Shown here: positions 7,238 to 14,628 of the stretch, one piece after another
How the letters are laid out: each line of letters starts with the position of its first letter
Numbering within the stretch: the stretch's first letter is position 1
Assembly: GCA_910586365.1 (NCBI GenBank)
Contig: CAJUGP010000002.1
Span: 67,026 to 88,968, forward strand
DNA length: 21,943 nt
Direction: 5' to 3'
From: an uncultured Christensenella sp.
GTDB taxonomy: Bacteria > Bacillota > Clostridia > Christensenellales > Borkfalkiaceae
The notes under the pieces: model-generated
Databases searched by the model: none
Told to the model about the DNA's origin: nothing
What the model saw: the letters and a program-made list of their open reading frames with translations, nothing else
Translations under genes and position numbers: made by a program

Positions 7238-8221
7238 TCAACTCCGTCGATCTGTATTTACCGAATAAGCACCGTCTATCACGCTCACGGCGAAGCTGCC
7301 GAGCTCGTCGGTGCGGAACACCCTTGCGCCCGCCGCGGAAAGCCGCGCCGCCGCCTGCAACGCAGGATGATGATAACGGTTGCCCGCGCCGCTCGTGATC
7401 ACCGCGTTCACAGGCGAAAGCAAACCAAGCCACTCTTCGCAGGAAGAATACGCCGAACCGTGGTGCGATACCTTCAAAAAATCGATCCCTTCCAAACGAA
7501 CCGAGCAATCTCCGCTGTCGAAAATATGCCTGTCCAACGCATAATCGCGCAGCAAACGCCGCTCGCGCACGGCGGTAATATCGGCGCAGAAGAGAAAGCG
7601 CACGCCGCCGTAGGCAAGATAAAGCACGGCGGACGAGTCGTTTTCGTCCGTTTCGCCTGCGGAATAGGGCGAAAGACATACCATGTACGCGCCCGACGCA
7701 TTCAAAAACGTGGCGTAACGCGAAAGCCGCTTAACGGGGATAGACGCGTTTGCCGCGAAAGAGAGCAGTTTTTTATAATACGCGCTTTCGCCGTCGAGAA
7801 CGGGCAGATACAGCGCGTCCGCGCCGCACGACGAAATAAGCTTTAACATGCCGCCGTAATGGTCGGAATCGGCATGGGTAACGACGTAAGAAACCGAACG
7901 CGCGGCTAATCCCTTTATGTAACGCACCGCCGCGGCAGTATGATAAAATCCGCCGCCGCCCGCGTCGATCACGACGATCGCGCCGTCGGGAAATTCCACG
8001 ACCGTACAATCCCCTTCCCCCACGCTCAAAAAATGAACACGCAATTCCCCCGCAAGCCGCGCGGGGATATTGTAAGCGGGCAGAAGCTTTTCATAAGGGC
8101 AGAACGCGCCGACAAGCACGATAACGACGATAAGAAGGATAATGACTGCAACGCGCAGCCGACGCATTCGCTTTTGAAAGAAATACCTTTTAGCATTATC
8201 CGTTAAGACTCTTTGCCGCAT
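7238..8221 (-). CDS. Membrane-anchored metallo-beta-lactamase protein, ComEC C-terminal-like
   Basis: A 327-residue protein with a short cytoplasmic N-terminus, one transmembrane helix at about 22-40, and then a metallo-beta-lactamase fold. The fold shows LRVHFLSVGEGDCTVVEFPDG (60-80), VVIDAGGG (83-90), and the metal-binding THADSDHYGG (115-124) of HxxxDH form. These features match the stand-alone homologues of the ComEC/Rec2 C-terminal domain, predicted nucleases or phosphodiesterases acting outside the membrane. It lacks the competence-protein channel domain, so a role in DNA uptake should not be assumed. The start at 8221 has an AAGG site 9 bases upstream and overlaps the patatin gene by 26 bases. 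An alternative ATG at 8167 would leave only a minimal N-terminus before the helix and has no well-placed ribosome site. Confidence 0.8.
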   Translation of the reverse strand: MRQRVLTDNAKRYFFQKRMRRLRVAVIILLIVVIVLVGAFCPYEKLLPAYNIPARLAGELRVHFLSVGEGDCTVVEFPDGAIVVIDAGGGGFYHTAAAVRYIKGLAARSVSYVVTHADSDHYGGMLKLISSCGADALYLPVLDGESAYYKKLLSFAANASIPVKRLSRYATFLNASGAYMVCLSPYSAGETDENDSSAVLYLAYGGVRFLFCADITAVRERRLLRDYALDRHIFDSGDCSVRLEGIDFLKVSHHGSAYSSCEEWLGLLSPVNAVITSGAGNRYHHPALQAAARLSAAGARVFRTDELGSFAVSVIDGAYSVNTDRRS

Positions 8222-9032
8222 CGAAAACAGCCTTGTCTATTTCGCCGAGCCGCGCCTTCGCCTCTTCGTAACCGATATCGAACATCTTATCCATCGCGGC
8301 GCGGGAGACGTCGGTCGCGCGAAAGTCGTATAAATTCGGGCGCAGCATGACGTCCGCGCTCCGATATCCGCGCGATTTCGCGTCGCCCATCGTATGCACG
8401 GGCATGAAGGCGTTTACCGCCGTTCCCACGAAACGCGTGAATTTGTTTTTTTCTTCTTCGGGACGGACGAACGCCGAAAGGTCGCACCCGATCACGGCGT
8501 GCGCGCCCATGTCTTTGCATATGTCGGCGGGGATCGCGTTGGAAAACGCGCCGTCGTAAAGCCGCCGTCCCTCCACCTCCACGCCGCGGAAAAAAGGCGG
8601 GATCGCGGCGGACGCCGTTACGATATGCGCAACCTTGCCCGAATCGAGCAGCACGCCCTCGTTGGTCTCGCCGTCGGTCGCCCAACACGCGAACGGCTTT
8701 TTCATGTCGCTCACGTCGCCCTCGATAAACCCTTCGAGCAGGCGCTCCGCAAAATCGAGATCGGAAAAAGGACGCAGGTTTTTGGCGAATTCTTTGCGGT
8801 TCAGACTTTCGATAATGCCCCACATGTCGGCAACCGAATAGCCTTTGACGTAGAGCGCGCCCACGATCGCGCCGATCGAAGTGCCCGCCACCACGTCGAA
8901 TTCCAAGCCGTGTTCCTCGAACGCTTTGAGCGCGCCGAGGTGCGCCATGCCTTTCGCGCCGCCGCTGCCGAGCGCCAGCCCGAGCGTCGGTTTTTTCTTT
9001 TTCCGCCGGAACAGCCGTGCAAAGAACCCCAT
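8196..9032 (-). CDS. Patatin-like phospholipase, RssA-type
   Basis: A cytoplasmic or membrane-associated serine lipid hydrolase of 278 residues. The patatin domain is complete: oxyanion loop GSGGAKG (22-28), nucleophile elbow GTSIG (50-54) with Ser52, and the catalytic-dyad Asp160 in DGA. The N-terminus RLFRRKKKK is strongly basic and could bind anionic membrane lipids. The bacterial RssA/YchK group has this size, but its substrates are largely unknown. This is the first gene after the operon promoter, with an AGGAGG site (9037-9042) 4 bases before the ATG. Why a lipase leads an aromatic biosynthesis operon is not evident. Confidence 0.87.
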   Translation of the reverse strand: MGFFARLFRRKKKKPTLGLALGSGGAKGMAHLGALKAFEEHGLEFDVVAGTSIGAIVGALYVKGYSVADMWGIIESLNRKEFAKNLRPFSDLDFAERLLEGFIEGDVSDMKKPFACWATDGETNEGVLLDSGKVAHIVTASAAIPPFFRGVEVEGRRLYDGAFSNAIPADICKDMGAHAVIGCDLSAFVRPEEEKNKFTRFVGTAVNAFMPVHTMGDAKSRGYRSADVMLRPNLYDFRATDVSRAAMDKMFDIGYEEAKARLGEIDKAVFDAAKSLNG

Positions 9033-9058
9033 TCCCCCTCCTTTTTATATCAACGTTT

Positions 9059-9087
9059 ATTTTACTCTTTTTTTGAAAAAATGTAAA
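9059..9087 (-). promoter_or_regulatory. Sigma-A-type promoter of the patatin-aro-fabG operon
   Basis: On the minus strand TTTACA (9087-9082), a 17-base spacer and TAAAAT (9064-9059). Transcription should start near 9052 and give a leader of about 20 bases carrying the AGGAGG site. It lies just downstream of the suf terminator, separating the two transcripts. Confidence 0.75.
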
Positions 9088-9131
9088 CCGTTTCCGTAAA
9101 ACTCCTGTTATTTTTTGCAAAATTAGTCTGA

Positions 9132-9180
9132 AACATGCAAGCCGCCCCGAACGCGCAGCGTTCGGGGCGGCTTGCATGTT
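9132..9180 (-). terminator. Long perfect hairpin terminator of the suf operon
   Basis: A perfect 23-bp inverted repeat (9132-9154 and 9158-9180) with only a 3-base loop, GC-rich in its centre. On the minus strand it is followed by TTTCAGACTAATTTT, a broken T run. It includes part of the sufB stop codon. It is much longer than a typical intrinsic terminator stem. Confidence 0.8.
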
Positions 9181-10099
9181 ACGATAAGAAACCTTTTATG
9201 ATTTGCTCTTCCGCCTGTTTTTCGTCTAAGCCGAGCGTCATGAGTTTTACGAGCTGTTCGCCCGCGATCTTGCCGATCGCCGCTTCGTGAATGAGTTCGG
9301 CGTCGATACATTCCGCGCTCAGGCACGGCGTCGCCGTCACCTTCGCCCCGTCCATGATGAGTGCGTCGCATTCGGTGTGCCCGTGGCAGCGCGCCCTGCC
9401 GACGATGCACGAGTTAAATTCCTGCACCGAACTGCCTGCCGCCACCGAACGGGAAACGACGTCGGCGCCCGCGCCGTCGCCGTTCAGCTCAACGGAGAAA
9501 TCGGTTTTGGCGAATTGCGTGCCGTGCGTGTAAATTTTTTCTTTTACGACGAGGTTCGCCCCCGCTTTCAGCTCGCCGCGCGTCGTGCGGATCGTGGAGT
9601 CGATCCCCTTGATCTGCGTCGTTTCCATTTGAAGCGAAGCGTCCTCCTCGAGATAGACCACCGTTTGCGGATTCATGATCTTGCCGCCCTTGCCGTCGCC
9701 TGCGCCGTAGTGCTTTTCCACGTAGCGCACTTTCGCGCCCTTGCCGACGTGAAAGGTATGCACGCCGCTGTGCTCCGCCGTTTCCGTGCCGCAGTTGTGA
9801 ATGCCGCAGCCCGCGATAATCAAAACGTCGGCGCCCGCGCCCACGTAAAAATCATTGTACACCGTTTCCCCGTAGCCCTCTTTCGTGATCACGACGGGGA
9901 TATGCACGCTCTCGCCCTTCGTTTGCGGCGAGATAAAAAGATCGATGCCCGCCTTTCCGTCGGTACGGTTTTCGATTTTAACGTGGTCGGTGCTGCGCCG
10001 TCCGCCCGCGCCGCCGTTGGAACGGATGTTATACGCGCCGTCGGGCAGTTTATGCAGATCGGCGACCTGTTCGAGCAGCATTTTTTCCAAAGCGTCCAT
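9179..10099 (-). CDS. sufB: SufB/SufD-family Fe-S cluster scaffold, short form
   Basis: Scaffold on which Fe-S clusters are built, in complex with the SufC ATPase. The 306-residue protein is much shorter than E. coli SufB (about 495) and lacks its long N-terminal region; it keeps the beta-helix core and the C-terminal helices. HTECDALIMDG places Cys244 where SufB has its essential Cys405. LIHEAAIGKIAGEQL places Glu272 where SufB has Glu434. This alignment is from memory. Keeping both suggests a SufB-like, cluster-bearing role, not SufD-like. The start lies one base after the sufC stop (TGATATG), with a GGAGGAG site inside the end of sufC. No sufS, sufU or sufE is adjacent. The name SufD is used for many such proteins in databases. 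Confidence 0.8.
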   Translation of the reverse strand: MDALEKMLLEQVADLHKLPDGAYNIRSNGGAGGRRSTDHVKIENRTDGKAGIDLFISPQTKGESVHIPVVITKEGYGETVYNDFYVGAGADVLIIAGCGIHNCGTETAEHSGVHTFHVGKGAKVRYVEKHYGAGDGKGGKIMNPQTVVYLEEDASLQMETTQIKGIDSTIRTTRGELKAGANLVVKEKIYTHGTQFAKTDFSVELNGDGAGADVVSRSVAAGSSVQEFNSCIVGRARCHGHTECDALIMDGAKVTATPCLSAECIDAELIHEAAIGKIAGEQLVKLMTLGLDEKQAEEQIIKGFLS

Positions 10100-10100
10100 A

Positions 10101-10817
10101 TCACTCCTCCGCCAACGCGCGGCATACGCGTTCGGTCAAGAGCGTGGGCAGAATTTCCTTGCCCGCGCCCTGCTTTTCCACCCTGCCGTTCGCAATCACG
10201 ACAATATTGTCGGCAATGTTGAGAATGCGCTCCTGATGCGAGATGATGACGATGCTGCCCTGCGTCTTTTTGTACATTTTCTCGAAGACCGAAATCAGGC
10301 TCGTAAACGACCATAAGTCGATGCCTGCCTCGGGTTCGTCGAAAAGGGAAAGCCCCGTTCCGCGCGCCAGCACGGTGGCGATCTCGATGCGTTTCAGCTC
10401 CCCGCCCGAAAGCGACGCATTGACCTCGCGCCCCACGTAATCGCGCGCGCACAAGCCCACTTCCGAAAGATACGAACAGGCTTCCGCCGTCGTCGTCGGC
10501 TTGCCCGCCGCCAGCGAGAGCAGATCCTTTACCGTAATCCCCTTGAAGCGTACGGGCTGCTGAAAGGCAAACGAAATACCGAGCCGCGCGCGCTCGGTGA
10601 TCGAAAGGGCGGTAACGTCCTGCCCGTTATAAACAATTCTTCCCGATGTCGGCGTAACGATCCCCGCAATGATCTTGGCGAGCGTGCTTTTGCCGCTGCC
10701 GTTGGGACCGGTGATCGCCGTAAATCTGCCGTCGAGTTTAAGCGACACGCGATCGAGAATAACGTTTTCTCTTTGTTCGTCGCGCACCGTATAACAAATA
10801 TTTTCAAGTTCTAACAT
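10101..10817 (-). CDS. sufC: SufC, Fe-S assembly ATPase
   Basis: ABC-type ATPase that drives conformational change in the SufB scaffold; soluble, not a transporter. The 238 residues show Walker A GPNGSGKS (37-44), the Q-loop around FQQP (85-88), the ABC signature LSGGE (136-140) followed by LKRIEI, Walker B LFDEPEAGID (158-167) and the switch His194. EPEAGID, with Glu where many transporters have Thr or Ser, is typical of SufC. The start at 10817 was chosen because the sequence before it is the promoter. An ATG at 10859 would put the -35 and -10 boxes inside the gene. Only 9 bases separate the -10 box from this ATG and there is no ribosome site. Confidence 0.93.
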   Translation of the reverse strand: MLELENICYTVRDEQRENVILDRVSLKLDGRFTAITGPNGSGKSTLAKIIAGIVTPTSGRIVYNGQDVTALSITERARLGISFAFQQPVRFKGITVKDLLSLAAGKPTTTAEACSYLSEVGLCARDYVGREVNASLSGGELKRIEIATVLARGTGLSLFDEPEAGIDLWSFTSLISVFEKMYKKTQGSIVIISHQERILNIADNIVVIANGRVEKQGAGKEILPTLLTERVCRALAEE

Positions 10818-10826
10818 AGTACACGC

Positions 10827-10855
10827 ATTATAGCACCGTACGCGCGAAAAGTAAA
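10827..10855 (-). promoter_or_regulatory. Sigma-A-type promoter of sufCB
   Basis: On the minus strand TTTACT (10855-10850), 17 bases, then a perfect TATAAT (10832-10827). The sufC ATG begins at 10817, so transcription should start 0-3 bases before it. No IscR-like or other operator is obvious in the 48-base gap to the upstream gene. Confidence 0.8.
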
Positions 10856-10865
10856 GCAAAAGCGC

Positions 10866-12329
10866 CTATTTTTTCGCCGTACCCTCTCTTCCGCCGTCGA
10901 TCCTGCCCTCTTCGGGTTTGCCCATCTCGGCGCGGCGGCGCGCTTCCTCGCTTTTTTGGCACGCGCGCTTGTTTTTTACCGAAAGCACGACGACGACGCC
11001 GATCGATCCCGCCACAAGCACGGCGAGAATGACGATTGCCACGGTAAGCGGATCGCGCCGCACGGGATCGGGGAGAAAAGGCTGTGCTTTCGCCGATTGC
11101 GCGATCACGAATGTGAGATCGCCGTACGGCAGCGTTTCGCGCGAAAAGACGTAACCGTTTTCGCCCTTTTCAAAATCCACCGAAGAATAAGCGAGCACGT
11201 AGGGCGTGTTCAAATAAATTTCCACGTCGCCGCAGCCGCCGAAGCCCGATAACGGCGAAAGCTGATAGTAAAAGCCGTTCGCCTCGGGCGAGCTGGCAGA
11301 ATAGAGCGGCGCGGTGACGGTATGCCGCGACATGCCCCCCGCGGGCACGCTGAGCGAATAGAGATACCACCGCACAAACGCGCTCTCTTTGCAAACGGTA
11401 AGCGGCGGCAGCATGCCGCTGTGTTCGTTGTCGTTAAAGAAATCGACCGCCGCCCGATACCAATCCTCGGACGAAAGCGCGTCCGAACGGTACTGCTCCG
11501 CAAACGCGGAAAACCGCTGCTCCTCTTTTTGCACGAGCGCAAAGGGCAATTCTTCCGCCGTAACGCCGCGCTCGCGTTTGCCGCAGCTCACGCGCACCGC
11601 CTCGTTCTCGCCGCCGATCGCGTAATACACGATTTCGCTGCGCTCGGCGCTTAAACGGTAACTCAAACAGCGATACCCGTTTTCGACGCACGCGCTCAAA
11701 CACTCCTCGCCGCGCACGACTTTGGAGCGGGGATCGCCGCCCAAATAAATTTTAACATACGTTTCCGCCTCTTCCTGCGAAAGCGTAACGCGGTAAACGT
11801 ACTTCGTCACCGTCAGATCGGGCGTATAAAACTCGTCTATCTTCTGAAAATGCTCGATGCACGCCGCGGCGTCGAACCCGCCGCTCGCGCGGTAACTGTA
11901 ATGCAAAGAATAATCGATGTCCTCTTCCCCCGCGCGCAGCGAACAATTCTCCTGCCCGTTCCAGCTTTCCGCATTCTGCCCGTATTTCACAAGCTCGTAA
12001 GGGAACGCCAAGTTGACGGTTTTATCCTGCTGCGTGGGGTTATAAAGCGTATAATCCGCCCGAACGGAGGGAGCGCGCTCGCCGTATTCGCACGCGCCGT
12101 AACAAGGCACGTCAAGCGTAAAACGCGCGCTTTTCAGCTCGACGGGCGTTTGCCCGATCACGGTAACGCAAGAAGCGCTCGTGCCCTCGAAATAACGGTC
12201 CGCCCCCGCCTGCGCCTGCGTTTGGCGCACGGGAAAAAGCAGCAGAGAAACCGCCGAAAGCGGCAGCGCCGCAAAGAGTGCGCCCCGCCGTATGAAATTG
12301 TGTTCTGCGTTACGATTCAACCCGTTCAC
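10866..12329 (-). CDS. Exported, C-terminally membrane-anchored protein of unknown function
   Basis: I do not recognise this family. With the GTG start at 12329 it has 487 residues. A signal sequence spans about 12-41 (hydrophobic core, AQA site). A large extracytoplasmic region of nearly 390 residues follows, rich in beta-type sequence and containing about ten cysteines. Then come one transmembrane helix near 428-449 and a highly charged 38-residue cytoplasmic tail. This is type I topology. The start was placed 20 bases inside the kinase gene with an AGGA site 8 bases upstream; the ATG at 12437 would extend 127 bases into the kinase and add a charged segment before the signal. Position after the regulator and kinase suggests it is a sensor accessory or the product being regulated. 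No catalytic motif is seen. Confidence 0.8.
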   Translation of the reverse strand: MNGLNRNAEHNFIRRGALFAALPLSAVSLLLFPVRQTQAQAGADRYFEGTSASCVTVIGQTPVELKSARFTLDVPCYGACEYGERAPSVRADYTLYNPTQQDKTVNLAFPYELVKYGQNAESWNGQENCSLRAGEEDIDYSLHYSYRASGGFDAAACIEHFQKIDEFYTPDLTVTKYVYRVTLSQEEAETYVKIYLGGDPRSKVVRGEECLSACVENGYRCLSYRLSAERSEIVYYAIGGENEAVRVSCGKRERGVTAEELPFALVQKEEQRFSAFAEQYRSDALSSEDWYRAAVDFFNDNEHSGMLPPLTVCKESAFVRWYLYSLSVPAGGMSRHTVTAPLYSASSPEANGFYYQLSPLSGFGGCGDVEIYLNTPYVLAYSSVDFEKGENGYVFSRETLPYGDLTFVIAQSAKAQPFLPDPVRRDPLTVAIVILAVLVAGSIGVVVVLSVKNKRACQKSEEARRRAEMGKPEEGRIDGGREGTAKK

Positions 12330-13758
12330 CTTCTTTGTCCTGTTTCTCCCCTTGTCTTTCGGGATCGGGAAACTCCGCCCAAAAACAACTTCCTTTTCCC
12401 GTTTCGGAAATGATCCCGAACGGGCAGCCCTGCGCAAGCAGGATCCCCTTTACGATCGAAAGCCCCAGCCCCGTTCCGCTTACCGAACGCTTATGCGACG
12501 CGGCGGAGCGGTAATATCTGTCCCAAACGGTGTCGATCTCCTCTTTGGGAATACCCTTGCCCGAATCGATCACCTCGAACCGCGCGCCGCCCTCTTTTTT
12601 GAACAGCCGAACGCGCACGCGTTTATCCTCGCCCGTATAATTGACGGCGTTGCCGATGAGATTATACAGCACCTGTTCGATGCGTTCGCGGCACGCATAC
12701 GTATAAATATCCTCTTCGATCTGCGTTTCCACCACGTAACCTTCGGTCTGTTTCAGCTCGTCGAACCTGCCCGCGATCGAATAAACCACCTCGGATAGAT
12801 TGAACACCGTGTCGGTATCGTCGTAGATCCCTGCGCGCAGACGCGAAAGATCGAGCACGTCGACGACGAGCGCCGTCAGTCTGTCGCATTCGTCGATAAT
12901 GACCTGCGCGTGCGCGTCGCGTTTTCTCTTGTCCTCGCCCGAAATCTCGCGGATCATGGAAGCGTACGCCTTGATCATCGTGAGCGGCGTTTTGAAATCG
13001 TGCGATACGTTGGCAATCAGCTCCTTCTGCACCGTGTCGGTTTTGGAAATCTCCGAACGGGCGTATTCGAGCGCGGCGGCAAGGTCGCGGATCTCGGAAC
13101 AAAAATAATCGCCGCGGAAGTTGAGATCGTACCGCCCCCGCGCCAGCTCCTTCGCCTGCTCGGTGACCTCGGTCACGGGCTTGGTGATGAACATGGCGAC
13201 GAAGCCGCTCGCCGCAAACGCCAATACCACCGAAAGCAGACCCGTCACGATCGACATGACGAAAAAGCCCTGAAAATACGTTTCGCGCATGAGCGCGGAG
13301 CTTTCGAGCATCAGATAACAGTCTCTGCCGTCCAAGCTGACCGCCGCCCCGTAAGAGAGCTGCCCGTTATAGGTGAACACCGCCTCTTCCCGCTCCGCAA
13401 GCTGTTCGCCGAGCGAAAGGGCGATTTCGGGATAACTCGATTCGGTCCACAGTTCGGGCCAAACGCACGCGCCGTCGTCATACAAAAGATAAAACGTCAC
13501 GCCGTAATCGCCCGCAATATCGAAAATCTTTTTCAGCACGTTCGCCGACGTGGGCGTTTTTACGATCTCTTCCGCGATCGACCGCCCCGCGCCGCGCAGC
13601 CGTTCCTTGTTCTTTTCGTTGACGTGCTCCGCCATGAATACGTTTTGCAACACGGCGTACACGACGACGACGATCAGCGCGAAAAGCGTGAAACTAAACC
13701 ATAAAACGAGATTCAGACTTTTGCCCGCCCGCTTTTTTGTGCGTTTTTCGGTATTCAT
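12310..13758 (-). CDS. Membrane sensor histidine kinase (HAMP, HisKA, HATPase)
   Basis: Sensor of a two-component system, 482 residues. Transmembrane helix 1 lies at about 16-40 and helix 2 at 163-192, enclosing an extracytoplasmic sensor domain of about 120 residues. A HAMP linker (about 193-245) follows. The H-box is ANVSHDFKTPLTMI with phospho-acceptor His253. The catalytic domain has the N-box NLIGNAVNYTG, G1 DSGKGIP and G2 GTGLGLSI. The gene follows its response regulator by 6 bases, with a GAGG site inside the end of the regulator. The signal is not evident from the sensor domain. The C-terminal tail is highly charged. Confidence 0.93.
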   Translation of the reverse strand: MNTEKRTKKRAGKSLNLVLWFSFTLFALIVVVVYAVLQNVFMAEHVNEKNKERLRGAGRSIAEEIVKTPTSANVLKKIFDIAGDYGVTFYLLYDDGACVWPELWTESSYPEIALSLGEQLAEREEAVFTYNGQLSYGAAVSLDGRDCYLMLESSALMRETYFQGFFVMSIVTGLLSVVLAFAASGFVAMFITKPVTEVTEQAKELARGRYDLNFRGDYFCSEIRDLAAALEYARSEISKTDTVQKELIANVSHDFKTPLTMIKAYASMIREISGEDKRKRDAHAQVIIDECDRLTALVVDVLDLSRLRAGIYDDTDTVFNLSEVVYSIAGRFDELKQTEGYVVETQIEEDIYTYACRERIEQVLYNLIGNAVNYTGEDKRVRVRLFKKEGGARFEVIDSGKGIPKEEIDTVWDRYYRSAASHKRSVSGTGLGLSIVKGILLAQGCPFGIISETGKGSCFWAEFPDPERQGEKQDKEGERVES

Positions 13759-13764
13759 GAAAGG

Positions 13765-14424
13765 TCACACCTCGAATTTATAACCAAGCCCTCTCAGCGT
13801 TACGATAAATTTACGGTAATCCTTCAAGTTGCTGCGCAGCATCTTAACGTGTGTGTCCACGGTGCGGTCGTCGCCGTAAAAATCGTAACCCCACACCTTA
13901 TTGAGCAAACGCTCGCGCGTGAGCGCGATCCCGATGTTCTGCACGAAGAAAAAGAGCAGCTCGTATTCCTTGGGCGTAAGGTCGGCGCGTTCGCCGTCCA
14001 CGTATACGTTGCGCCCCACGACGTCGATTTTCAGCCCCTCGAATTCATACACCTCGCGCTGCTCGCTCTTGCCGCGCTTCATAACGGCATGAATGCGCGC
14101 CATGACCTCTTTGGGCAAAAAGGGCTTCGTCACGTAATCGTCGGAGCCGATCTCGAACCCGAAAAGCTTATCGTATTCCTCGCCGCGCGCGGACAGCATG
14201 ATCACGGGCACCTGCGAAAATTTACGGATTTCTTTCACGGCGGAAAACCCGTCGAGACGGGGCATCATCACGTCCATGAGCACGACGTCGTAATTATTAT
14301 CGCGGCACTTCGTCACCGCTTCCATGCCGTCGCAAGCCTCGTCCGCCTCGCCGCCCTCGAATTCGACGTATTCGCGCAGCACCGCGCGGATCATCTCCTC
14401 GTCGTCTACAATCAATACTTTCAT
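13765..14424 (-). CDS. OmpR/PhoB-family response regulator
   Basis: Transcription factor controlled by the adjacent kinase, 219 residues. The receiver domain (1-115) has the acidic pocket DDE (7-9), phospho-acceptor Asp51 (VLMDVMMP), the switch Ser79 and Lys100 (YVTKPF). The winged-helix domain (about 125-219) includes LTPKEYELLFFF and WGYDFYGDDRTVDTHVKMLRSNL (its wing and recognition helix), ending RGLGYKFEV as usual. An AGGAGG site stands 7 bases before the ATG. Direct repeats in the leader could be its own binding site. The operon order is regulator, kinase, exported protein. Confidence 0.94.
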   Translation of the reverse strand: MKVLIVDDEEMIRAVLREYVEFEGGEADEACDGMEAVTKCRDNNYDVVLMDVMMPRLDGFSAVKEIRKFSQVPVIMLSARGEEYDKLFGFEIGSDDYVTKPFLPKEVMARIHAVMKRGKSEQREVYEFEGLKIDVVGRNVYVDGERADLTPKEYELLFFFVQNIGIALTRERLLNKVWGYDFYGDDRTVDTHVKMLRSNLKDYRKFIVTLRGLGYKFEV

Positions 14425-14486
14425 GGTTTTCCTCCTGTGTGGGCAAATATTATATTACGCGACTATAATATCCGCTTAATAACCGC

Positions 14487-14506
14487 GTGAAAATTATGTG
14501 AAAATT
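14487..14506 (-). promoter_or_regulatory. Direct repeat, candidate operator for the response regulator
   Basis: The 9-base word GTGAAAATT occurs at 14487-14495 and again at 14498-14506, an 11-base period, with only TA between the copies. Seen from the regulator gene this reads as two TTTTCAC half-sites. OmpR/PhoB-family regulators bind tandem half-sites spaced one helical turn (11 bp) apart. The site lies between the promoter at 14532-14560 and the gene, and about a spacer length upstream of a weak -10-like TATTAT. It could therefore repress the first or activate the second. Confidence 0.5.
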
Positions 14507-14531
14507 CCTTTTTTATCGCGCGGCTACCTTT

Positions 14532-14560
14532 ATTATACCACAATGTAATATCGCACGCAA
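14532..14560 (-). promoter_or_regulatory. Sigma-A-type promoter upstream of the two-component operon
   Basis: On the minus strand TTGCGT (14560-14555), 17 bases, TATAAT (14537-14532). The expected start near 14525 gives a leader of about 100 bases before the regulator ATG, and this leader contains the GTGAAAATT repeats. It is oriented away from the radical SAM promoter, with the two -35 boxes 33 bases apart. Confidence 0.65.
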
Positions 14561-14593
14561 GCGGAAAATTTTTCAAATTTTATAAACAAACGT

Positions 14594-14622
14594 TTGACAA
14601 ATTGCAAACATTCGTTTATAAT
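14594..14622 (+). promoter_or_regulatory. Perfect consensus sigma-A promoter of the radical SAM gene
   Basis: TTGACA (14594-14599), exactly 17 bases, TATAAT (14617-14622). Both hexamers match the consensus at all positions. Six bases separate the -10 box from the ATG at 14629, so the first base of the mRNA should be the A of the start codon or within a base or two of it. The flanking A/T-rich tract upstream may act as an UP element. Confidence 0.85.
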
Positions 14623-14628
14623 CGTTGT

